A stretch of 7,019 bases of DNA from F23-B02 sp963590435 (GTDB lineage Bacteria > Bacillota > Clostridia > Oscillospirales > Oscillospiraceae): the NCBI GenBank assembly GCA_963590435.1, contig CAVAPG010000084.1, positions 1 through 7,019 of the forward strand, in the 5' to 3' direction. Position numbers and translations under genes: made by a program. The stretch's first letter is position 1. Each line of letters starts with the position of its first letter. Shown in pieces: positions 1-5,184 of this stretch. The notes below the pieces were generated by a model. The model had not been told where the DNA came from and made no database searches. It was given only the letters and a program-made list of their open reading frames with translations.

Positions 1-119
1 GCGCTGTGTACTCTTTTTATATTATTTCACTGTCCTCTTGACGGGATGCGGTTCAGGCTGTCAGGCAGCACGGATCTGCGGCAATTTTTTCGCCTCGGAG
101 AGATTTATTGGAATTCCGA

Positions 120-1004
120 TTAAGTTTTCTGATGGAGCATATGTCCGGATGAAAGTCTGTCGTATATGTGCGGAATATAAAGGCTCAGCAGGATAAGCGC
201 GGCGCCGCAGACGCCCTGAACGGTGACGGGCTCACCGAGGAAAACAACGCCGAGGATAGATGCAAACGCGGGGTTGAGCGCGCACATAAGACCTGCACGC
301 TGACTTGTCGTGTGCGACTGCGCAACCGGCTGCAGGGTGAAGCCGAAGCCTGTGCAGATAAGCGCGAGCATGAGCACACAGCCCCATTCCGTTCCACCGG
401 ACGGGATGCGCGGCTGTTCAAAAATAAATGACAGAATAAGCGAGAAAAGACCTATGCAGCCGACCTCGACAATGCCGACAAGCAGGGCATCGCATTTGTG
501 CGAAAATCTGTCCGTCACTATTATGCCCACTGCATAAAGAACCGCCGCGGCAAGGCAGCACAGCTCGCCGGTTGTAAATCCGAAGGCTCCGCCGCGAAGC
601 GTAAGCAGACCGACTCCGCACAGGGCGACGACGGCGCCTATTATATTCGCCGGCTTCGGCAGCTTTTTTATCAGCGCGGCCTCGATGAACGGCACGAAGA
701 TTATTGCGGTGTTCTCAAGGAATGAAACCGTCGATGTGTCGGTCGTTTTAAGCGCGGTCAGCTCCATTGCCATTACCGCGGTGAACACCGCGCCTATAAC
801 CGCGCCGCCGATCAGATCGTGTCTGTTTATATGCCTTATCCGCTTGAAGAATATTACTGCCAGCACGCAGAATCCCAAAAGAAATCTTGCGGCAAGAAGA
901 TTGAATGTGCCGAGCGTTTCCAGTCCTGTTTTGCTGAATATATAGGCACTGCTGCGCGTCAGTATGACCGCCGCAAGCAGAAGCTCTGCCTGTTTCCTGT
1001 TCAT
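120..1004 (-). CDS. EamA/DMT-superfamily permease (drug/metabolite transporter type)
   Basis: A 294-residue integral membrane protein built of two repeated EamA domains (about residues 5-137 and 146-280), giving roughly ten hydrophobic helices, the usual size and layout of drug/metabolite transporter permeases. The second repeat carries the typical ALNPAFASILGVVFLGEPVT segment (about 242-261) followed by GAALILLSLY; the first ends in GVGLLTLRGG. Such proteins export or exchange small metabolites or amino acids across the cytoplasmic membrane; the substrate cannot be read from sequence. I chose the ATG at 1004 over an in-frame GTG at 1013, because the AAGGG Shine-Dalgarno lies 9-10 bases before the ATG and would overlap the GTG. 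A promoter at 1034-1062 would give a leader of only about 23 bases. The gene diverges from a LysR-type regulator, the usual arrangement for a regulator and its target transporter. No clear terminator is visible downstream. Confidence 0.93.
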   Translation of the reverse strand: MNRKQAELLLAAVILTRSSAYIFSKTGLETLGTFNLLAARFLLGFCVLAVIFFKRIRHINRHDLIGGAVIGAVFTAVMAMELTALKTTDTSTVSFLENTAIIFVPFIEAALIKKLPKPANIIGAVVALCGVGLLTLRGGAFGFTTGELCCLAAAVLYAVGIIVTDRFSHKCDALLVGIVEVGCIGLFSLILSFIFEQPRIPSGGTEWGCVLMLALICTGFGFTLQPVAQSHTTSQRAGLMCALNPAFASILGVVFLGEPVTVQGVCGAALILLSLYIPHIYDRLSSGHMLHQKT

Positions 1005-1025
1005 GTATATCACACCCTTTTTGAG

Positions 1026-1054
1026 TTGACATCAGTATAGTACTGCATTATACT
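1026..1054 (+). promoter_or_regulatory. SigA-type promoter of the LysR-type regulator gene
   Basis: Perfect -35 TTGACA (1026-1031), a 17-bp spacer and -10 TATACT (1049-1054), a near-consensus vegetative promoter. The expected start near 1061 leaves a leader of about 60 bases before the ATG at 1121. It shares nearly all its bases with the permease promoter on the other strand. Confidence 0.78.
1034..1054. promoter_or_regulatory. Candidate LysR-type operator (AGTATA-N9-TATACT)
   Basis: A perfect 6-bp inverted repeat with a 9-bp gap. The arms are exactly the -10 boxes of the two opposing promoters. It contains the T-N11-A arrangement (T1038, A1050) typical of LysR-type binding sites. A nested repeat CAGTA-TAG-TACTG (1033-1045) is also present. 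Binding here would block both promoters. The assignment as operator is inference: -10 boxes facing each other produce part of this symmetry automatically. Confidence 0.4.
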
Positions 1055-1062
1055 TGAGTAAA
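1034..1062 (-). promoter_or_regulatory. SigA-type promoter of the EamA permease gene
   Basis: On the minus strand, -35 TTTACT (1062-1057), a 17-bp spacer and -10 TATACT (1039-1034). Transcription would start near 1027, just ahead of the AAGGG ribosome binding site. It is completely interleaved with the opposite-facing promoter at 1026-1054, so polymerase could probably not occupy both at once. Confidence 0.7.
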
Positions 1063-1081
1063 GCGAGATATTATCAAACTT

Positions 1082-1102
1082 TATATGACGAAAACTCATA
1101 TA
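1082..1102. promoter_or_regulatory. Inverted repeat TATATGA-N7-TCATATA in the lysR leader
   Basis: A perfect 7-bp inverted repeat with a 7-bp spacer, containing a T-N11-A dyad (T1086, A1098). Its centre is 48 bp from that of the dyad at 1034-1054, a plausible distance for paired sites of a LysR-type tetramer. It lies in the untranslated leader of the regulator gene, so it could alternatively be a weak AU-rich RNA hairpin ahead of the ribosome binding site at 1109-1113. Confidence 0.35.
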
Positions 1103-1120
1103 TAATGCGAGGTGACTCGA

Positions 1121-2002
1121 ATGGACAGTGAAAAGTGTGCCATTATCTTGAGCATATTGAAAAACGGCAGTATGTCAGGTGCCGCGCAGGAGCTTAATTA
1201 CACCCAGTCGGGCATCAGTCGTGCAGTCGAGACTATGGAGCGCTCGGCCGGCTTTCCCATACTCAGCCGCTCGCGCGGCGGCGCGCATCTTACACGGGAG
1301 GGCGAGGAGCTCCTGCCGGCAATGCGCGAGATTGCTTACTGGTCGGAAAAGTATGAGCAGACGGTTCAGAAGCTGCGCGGTGTACAGACAGGCAAAATTG
1401 CGGTCGGCTCGTCGTATGTGAAGTATTTTCCGCTCCTGACGGAAATAGTGTCCGGTTTTCACGAAAAATATCCGGGGATATCGGTCGAGCTGTGCTCCGG
1501 AACGAGCACGGAGCTTGCCGCGCGCATGAACGACAGGAATCTTGATTTCGGAATAATAAGCCGCCGCGAGGGGGCGTTTTCGTGCCGCGTTATAAAGCGC
1601 GACGAGCTTGTCGCAATGCTTCCCCCGAAGCATCCGCTGGCCCGGTGCAAAACGATTCCGGCAACAATATTCGAGTCGGAGCCGTATATAGAAATTCACA
1701 CAGGACTTCAGACCGATAATTCGCTTTGCTTCTCCGAGCGCGGCATAAACCCGAACATAAGCTTTTCGACGCCCGACAGCCTCATCGCCTGCGGAATGGT
1801 CAAGGCAGGACTCGGAGTTGCGCTTGTGAATAAAGTAATCGCCGACGAATTGGGCGGCTCGGTTGCTTATGTTCCGCTGGACCCTCCGCACATTGTCGAT
1901 ATCTGCGCCGTCACTCCGCCGGACGATATTATCTCACCTGCCGCAAAGGCGTTTGAGACCTACGCCATGCGCTTTATCTCATCAGCGGCACAGACTCTTT
2001 GA
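1121..2002 (+). CDS. LysR-family transcriptional regulator
   Basis: A 293-residue LysR-type regulator of normal family length. The N-terminal winged helix-turn-helix covers about residues 5-63, with the recognition region at SGAAQELNYTQSGISRAVET and a following LTREGEELLP linker start. The periplasmic-binding-protein-like effector domain runs from about residue 89 (KIAVGSSY) to the end and includes the usual LDFGIISRRE and AGLGVALVNKV segments. The effector is unknown. The ATG at 1121 is preferred over an in-frame GTG at 1112, because GAGG (1109-1112) sits 8 bases before the ATG and overlaps the GTG. It diverges from an EamA permease and probably controls both itself and that permease through the shared 116-bp region, as is common for this family. 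It converges on the ArsR-AraC gene with a 5-bp gap and ends transcription at a hairpin inside that gene. Confidence 0.93.
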   Translation: MDSEKCAIILSILKNGSMSGAAQELNYTQSGISRAVETMERSAGFPILSRSRGGAHLTREGEELLPAMREIAYWSEKYEQTVQKLRGVQTGKIAVGSSYVKYFPLLTEIVSGFHEKYPGISVELCSGTSTELAARMNDRNLDFGIISRREGAFSCRVIKRDELVAMLPPKHPLARCKTIPATIFESEPYIEIHTGLQTDNSLCFSERGINPNISFSTPDSLIACGMVKAGLGVALVNKVIADELGGSVAYVPLDPPHIVDICAVTPPDDIISPAAKAFETYAMRFISSAAQTL

Positions 2003-2007
2003 CAGGC

Positions 2008-2796
2008 TCATTTATAATTATCTCTTCTTTGCGCCTGGGCGGCGCGCCTGTATTCCGTCGGAAGCTTTCCGACGGTTTTTTTAAATTCCGCGGAAAATTT
2101 GCTCTGATTTTCATAACCGACACGCTCGGCAATTTCGGCGATGCTCATGTCGGTTTCCCGAAGCAGGCCGGAGGCAAGCTCCATGCGATGCTCCTTGATG
2201 TGCGCGGCAAGCGATTTTCCGTAGACGGCCTTGAAGGTCTCCTTAAGCGAGGAGGGATTTATAAGAAAGCGTTTTGACAGCTCCTCAATCGTAAAGCGTC
2301 TGTCGAGGTTTTCCGTCAGCAGATCATGAACCCTGCGTATAGTCTCCACCTGCTCGGCGGAGTATCTGTCCTCGCCGCCCGTTGCCATGTCAAGCTCCGG
2401 AAGCTCGGGCACGCGCTCTATGTCATCGGCGCTCTCCTCGGGGCAGGATATCTCCATGGTTTTCTCCATCATGATATGCAGAAGCTTAACCTGCTCGGTC
2501 GCCGATGCCTTATAATAAACCTCTTTTCCGTCGCGCCTGCTGACTATAAGACCGCCGTCCCTGAGCTGGCGCAGGTGGTGCGACACGGCAGGACTCGTCA
2601 TGCCCGTAAGAAATGATATGTTTACAACGCACTCCTCGCAGTGGCACAGCAGCCAGAATATTCTTGCGCGGCTCGGGTCGGACAGCAGCTTGAATATATC
2701 CGAAACCGTGCGGAAGCTGTCGGTCTTTGCGGCGGCATCGAGCAGATGAGAGCTTATCTCTCCGCCGTGATCATGAGGAATTGTTTCGTTTTCCAT
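2008..2796 (-). CDS. ArsR-AraC fusion: metal-sensing dual-domain transcriptional regulator
   Basis: A 262-residue protein joining two DNA-binding families. Residues about 28-115 are an ArsR/SmtB winged helix domain (LSDPSRARIFWLL, then TSPAVSHHLRQLRDGGLIVSRRDGKEVYY). Residues about 147-252 are an AraC-type double helix-turn-helix (FTIEELSKRFLINPSSLKETFK, then MSIAEIAERVGYENQSKFSAEFKK and a PTEYRR end). The cysteines C51, C53 and C56 (CHCEEC) fall where CadC/ArsR-type sensors carry their CxC metal ligands; H8, H10 and C118 are further candidate ligands. The linker (about 116-146) is acidic. It probably senses Zn, Cd, Pb or a similar thiophilic ion in the cytoplasm and controls the divergent efflux operon. 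The start ATG at 2796 follows a GGAG ribosome binding site by 7 bases. ArsR repressors normally stand alone at about 100-120 residues; the AraC half suggests an added activating or second-site role, which is inference. Confidence 0.92.
   Translation of the reverse strand: MENETIPHDHGGEISSHLLDAAAKTDSFRTVSDIFKLLSDPSRARIFWLLCHCEECVVNISFLTGMTSPAVSHHLRQLRDGGLIVSRRDGKEVYYKASATEQVKLLHIMMEKTMEISCPEESADDIERVPELPELDMATGGEDRYSAEQVETIRRVHDLLTENLDRRFTIEELSKRFLINPSSLKETFKAVYGKSLAAHIKEHRMELASGLLRETDMSIAEIAERVGYENQSKFSAEFKKTVGKLPTEYRRAAQAQRRDNYK
2055..2082 (+). terminator. Intrinsic terminator of the lysR-type gene, inside the convergent gene's coding sequence
   Basis: A perfect 9-bp GC-rich stem, CCGTCGGAA (2055-2063) and TTCCGACGG (2067-2075), with a GCT loop, followed by seven T residues (2076-2082). 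This is a textbook intrinsic terminator for plus-strand transcripts, 53 bases past the lysR stop. On the minus strand the same bases encode the VGKLPTE part of the AraC domain, and no T-tract follows, so the convergent gene should not be terminated here. Confidence 0.85.
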
Positions 2797-2805
2797 TGCT
2801 TTGCT

Positions 2806-2838
2806 CCAATCGGAAATGTTTTAAGCCCATTCGGAAGT
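2806..2838. promoter_or_regulatory. Direct repeat with 21-bp period, candidate AraC-type binding site
   Basis: Two copies of a 12-base element, CCAATCGGAAAT (2806-2817) and CCATTCGGAAGT (2827-2838), match at 10 of 12 positions and are offset by 21 bp, two helical turns. AraC-family proteins typically bind half-sites repeated directly at about this period. The pair ends 16 bp before the -35 box of the efflux operon promoter, a sensible activator position, and lies in the leader of the ArsR-AraC gene itself. The link to the fusion protein is inference. Confidence 0.4.
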
Positions 2839-2854
2839 AAGTTGCGCGAATGCA

Positions 2855-2883
2855 TTGACTTTGCGGCTCGGCGTAATTATACT
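2855..2883 (+). promoter_or_regulatory. SigA-type promoter of the metal efflux operon
   Basis: -35 TTGACT (2855-2860), a 17-bp spacer and -10 TATACT (2878-2883). Transcription would start near 2890, leaving a leader of about 56 bases before the HMA gene. The palindrome at 2892-2917 would lie right at the start site. Confidence 0.75.
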
Positions 2884-2904
2884 GCAAGCATAACGATTAA
2901 GCAA
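2876..2904 (-). promoter_or_regulatory. Promoter of the ArsR-AraC regulator gene
   Basis: On the minus strand, consensus -10 TATAAT (2881-2876) with a poor -35 TTGCTT (2904-2899) at 17 bp. The -10 box overlaps that of the opposite-facing efflux promoter (2878-2883), and the -35 lies inside the candidate ArsR operator. One bound repressor could therefore silence both directions. The weak -35 would fit a promoter that needs an activator. Confidence 0.55.
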
Positions 2905-2917
2905 TCATTTAATTGTT
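2892..2917. promoter_or_regulatory. Candidate ArsR-type operator, imperfect 26-bp palindrome
   Basis: Arms AACGATTAA (2892-2900) and TTAATTGTT (2909-2917) are symmetric at 8 of 9 positions around an 8-bp centre. ArsR/SmtB repressors commonly bind AT-rich imperfect palindromes over or just downstream of the promoter. This one spans about +3 to +28 of the efflux operon and the -35 of the regulator promoter. In RNA the single mismatch becomes a G-U pair, so a 9-bp hairpin near the 5' end of the operon mRNA is also possible. Confidence 0.5.
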
Positions 2918-2945
2918 CTGGTAAGAATAATCGGAGGAGAAAGTT

Positions 2946-3164
2946 ATGAAAAAGACCTATAAAATCGAAGTAGACTGCGCAAACTGCGCAAACCTAATGG
3001 AGGAAGCCGCCGGCAAGACCGAGGGCGTTGAAAAGGCCGCAGTCAATTTTATGACCCAGAAGATGACCATTGAGTTTGCAGAGGGCGCGGATATCGATGC
3101 AGTCATGAAGGCAGTTGTGAAAAACTGCAAGAAGGTCGAGGACGACTGCGAGATTTATCTTTGA
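2946..3164 (+). CDS. Free-standing HMA-domain heavy-metal-binding protein
   Basis: A 72-residue protein that is a single heavy-metal-associated (HMA) domain of the usual size and ferredoxin-like pattern, with no signal peptide. The metal site is DCANC (D10, C11, C14). An Asp just before CxxC is the hallmark of the ZntA-type N-terminal domain (GMDCAAC) and points to Zn, Cd or Pb rather than Cu(I), whose chaperones usually have a T or S there. Two further cysteines, C61 and C68, lie near the C terminus and could add ligands. It is the first gene of the efflux operon, behind a strong GGAGGAG ribosome binding site (2932-2938), and precedes an ATPase that lacks this domain. It probably hands metal to that pump or buffers metal in the cytoplasm; this role is inferred from family and position. 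Confidence 0.88.
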   Translation: MKKTYKIEVDCANCANLMEEAAGKTEGVEKAAVNFMTQKMTIEFAEGADIDAVMKAVVKNCKKVEDDCEIYL

Positions 3165-3189
3165 TATATTATATAGATTGATAGTATTA

Positions 3190-3215
3190 AAAAACGCCCT
3201 GAACGGGGCGTTTTT
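3190..3215 (+). terminator. Intrinsic terminator or attenuator between the HMA and ATPase genes
   Basis: A 10-bp stem, AAAAACGCCC (3190-3199) and GGGCGTTTTT (3206-3215), with a 6-base loop; its right arm ends in five T residues. It begins 26 bases after the HMA stop and ends 3 bases before the ATPase ribosome binding site. Partial termination here would yield more HMA mRNA than ATPase mRNA. No separate ATPase promoter is evident in the 68-bp gap. Confidence 0.75.
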
Positions 3216-3232
3216 GCTGAGGATTGATTTTT

Positions 3233-5119
3233 ATGAACAAAAAGCAAAAAAAGGTTCTCACACGCATAATAATATCCGCCGTGCTGCTTGCGCTGACAAA
3301 TCTTCTGCCCATACCGGAGATACCGTCGATGCTGCTGTATCTTGCGGCGTATCTCATCATCGGCTATGACATCCTGCGCAAGGCAGGCAAGGGAATTTTG
3401 AACGGCCGCGTTTTCGATGAAAACTTCCTCATGGCGGTTGCCACTGTCGGCGCGGTTGCTCTTGCGTTTATAAGCGGCAGCCACGATTTCAACGAAGCGG
3501 TGCTCGTTATGCTGTTTTATCAGATAGGCGAGCTGTTTCAGAGCTATGCTGTCGGCAAAAGCCGCCGGAGCATAACCTCGCTTATGGATATCCGCCCCGA
3601 TTATGCCAATATCGAGCATGACGGCACTCTTGAGCAGGTGGATCCCGATGATGTCGAAACCGGCGCGATTATAGTTGTTCAGCCGGGCGAAAAGGTCCCG
3701 ATAGACGGCATCGTGGTTGAAGGCAGCTCAACTTTGAATACAAGCGCACTTACGGGCGAGAGTATGCCGAGGGATATCTCGCAGGGCGAGGAGATTATCA
3801 GCGGCTGCATTAATCTCAGCGGACTTATAAAAATTCGCACGACCAAGCCCTTCGGCGAATCCACGGTTTCGAAGATTCTGGAGCTTGTCGAAAACTCAAG
3901 CTCCCGCAAGTCACACTCGGAGCAGTTTATATCGCGCTTTGCGAGGGTTTACACGCCGATTGTCTGCTATTCGGCGCTTGCGCTTGCAGTCCTGCCGCCG
4001 CTTATAAGAATTATCTTCATGGGTCTCGGCGGACAGTGGAGCGAGTGGATCTATCGCGCCCTGACATTTTTGATTATAAGCTGCCCCTGCGCATTGGTAA
4101 TCAGCATTCCGCTCAGCTTTTTTGCCGGACTTGGCGGCGCGAGCAGCGAGGGCGTGCTGATAAAAGGCTCAAACTATCTTGAAGCCCTCGCACAGACGAA
4201 AACGGTTGTTTTCGACAAAACAGGCACACTTACCCGCGGCGTTTTCGAGGTCAGCGGAATTCACCACTGCCCGATTGAGGACGAAAAGCTCATAGAATAT
4301 GCGGCGCTTGCCGAATGCGCCTCCTCGCATCCGATCAGCAAAAGTCTGCAGCTTGCACACGGAAACGAGCTCGACCGCAGCCGCGTGAGCGATATCGGGG
4401 AGATAAGCGGATGCGGCGTTACGGCAAAAGTCGACGGGCACTCCATCGCCGCCGGCAATGAACGGCTTATGAAAAAGCTCGGCATCGAATGCACCGAATG
4501 CCGCAGCGTCGGTACGATAGTCCATGTAGCGATAGACGGGGTTTACTCCGGCCATATCGTCATTTCCGATGTTATAAAACCCGACTCTGCCGAGGCAATC
4601 GCGGAGCTTAAACGCTCTGGCGTGAGCAGAACCGTCATGCTCACGGGCGACGCCGCGTCTGTCGCCGATAAGGTTGCCGAACAGCTCGGCATTGATGAGG
4701 TACACAGTCAGCTTCTGCCGGCAGACAAGGTCTCCGAGGTTGAGCGTCTGCTCGGTGAAAACACCGGCAAGGCAAAGCTTGCCTTCGTCGGCGACGGCAT
4801 AAACGATGCCCCCGTGCTCTCGCGTGCGGATATCGGCATCGCAATGGGTGCAATGGGCTCCGATGCTGCAATCGAGGCTGCCGATGTCGTCCTTATGGAT
4901 GACGATCCCATGAAGATATCCAAGGCGATAAAAATTTCCCGCAAATGCATCCGCATCGTGTATGAGAATATAATCTTTGCCCTCGGCGTGAAGTTTGCCT
5001 GCCTGCTTCTGAGCGCACTCGGCCTGGCGGACATGGGCGCGGCAATATTTGCCGATGTCGGCGTCATGGTAATCGCGGTCCTCAACGCAATGCGCGCCCT
5101 GCATGTGAAGAATATATAA
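3233..5119 (+). CDS. P1B-type heavy-metal-transporting ATPase (Zn/Cd/Pb class), lacking an N-terminal HMA domain
   Basis: A 628-residue P-type ATPase that should export divalent soft metals across the cytoplasmic membrane using ATP. All catalytic motifs are present: actuator TGES (174-177), phosphorylation DKTGTLT (D328), nucleotide-binding SSHP (H366-P367), TGD (471-473) and hinge GDGINDAP (520-527). The membrane CPC motif is C284-P285-C286. The last helices carry K587 and a DVG motif (D608), the pattern of the P1B-2 ZntA/CadA group, which points to Zn, Cd and Pb. The first membrane helix begins around residue 8, so the cytoplasmic HMA domain normally fused to such pumps is missing; a separate HMA protein is encoded just upstream. 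The ATG at 3233 follows TGAGGA (3218-3223) by 9 bases and is preferred over an in-frame TTG at 3224. Regulation is probably by the divergent ArsR-AraC protein. A symbol such as cadA or zntA would be plausible but the metal is not proven. Confidence 0.94.
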   Translation: MNKKQKKVLTRIIISAVLLALTNLLPIPEIPSMLLYLAAYLIIGYDILRKAGKGILNGRVFDENFLMAVATVGAVALAFISGSHDFNEAVLVMLFYQIGELFQSYAVGKSRRSITSLMDIRPDYANIEHDGTLEQVDPDDVETGAIIVVQPGEKVPIDGIVVEGSSTLNTSALTGESMPRDISQGEEIISGCINLSGLIKIRTTKPFGESTVSKILELVENSSSRKSHSEQFISRFARVYTPIVCYSALALAVLPPLIRIIFMGLGGQWSEWIYRALTFLIISCPCALVISIPLSFFAGLGGASSEGVLIKGSNYLEALAQTKTVVFDKTGTLTRGVFEVSGIHHCPIEDEKLIEYAALAECASSHPISKSLQLAHGNELDRSRVSDIGEISGCGVTAKVDGHSIAAGNERLMKKLGIECTECRSVGTIVHVAIDGVYSGHIVISDVIKPDSAEAIAELKRSGVSRTVMLTGDAASVADKVAEQLGIDEVHSQLLPADKVSEVERLLGENTGKAKLAFVGDGINDAPVLSRADIGIAMGAMGSDAAIEAADVVLMDDDPMKISKAIKISRKCIRIVYENIIFALGVKFACLLLSALGLADMGAAIFADVGVMVIAVLNAMRALHVKNI

Positions 5120-5139
5120 TAAGCATATGATATGAAACA

Positions 5140-5166
5140 AAGCCCGAAGGTTTGGCCTTCGGGCTT
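5140..5166. terminator. Bidirectional terminator between convergent ATPase and CMD-cupin genes
   Basis: A perfect 11-bp stem, AAGCCCGAAGG (5140-5150) and CCTTCGGGCTT (5156-5166), with a 5-base loop. It lies 20 bases past the ATPase stop and 18 bases past the CMD-cupin stop. The minus-strand transcript is followed by TTTGTTT, a better T-tract than the plus-strand TTAAATTT, so it may act more strongly on the CMD-cupin operon. Confidence 0.82.
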
Positions 5167-5184
5167 AAATTTACGCTTAGCATC

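Noticed and set aside
60..92. Terminator-like GCTG-TCAGG-CAGC hairpin and a downstream run of six T residues
   Set aside because: The stem is only 4 bp and the T-run is about 10 bases too far from it.
1..119. Open reading in two plus-strand frames at the left edge, one with a lipobox-like LLTGCGSG stretch
   Set aside because: No start codon is visible, the peptides resemble no family I know, and one frame would overlap the permease gene end by about 75 bases. Too short to support a gene.
1004..1013. Upstream GTG start for the permease (and similar GTG at 1112 and TTG at 3224)
   Set aside because: In each case the Shine-Dalgarno sequence overlaps or touches the earlier codon and is properly spaced for the downstream ATG.
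1101..1106. Perfect TATAAT just before the lysR-type start
   Set aside because: A start from it would remove the ribosome binding site at 1109-1113, and no -35 lies at a proper distance.
2931..2938. A third TCGGA copy (TCGGAGGA) possibly belonging to the AraC-type repeat
   Set aside because: It is the strong ribosome binding site of the HMA gene, and its distance from the repeats does not fit their 21-bp period.
4169..5140. A 323-codon open frame antisense to the ATPase gene
   Set aside because: It mirrors the high-quality ATPase reading frame in a GC-rich codon-third-position pattern and shows no recognisable domain. The same applies to the 238-codon antisense frame at 1175-1891.
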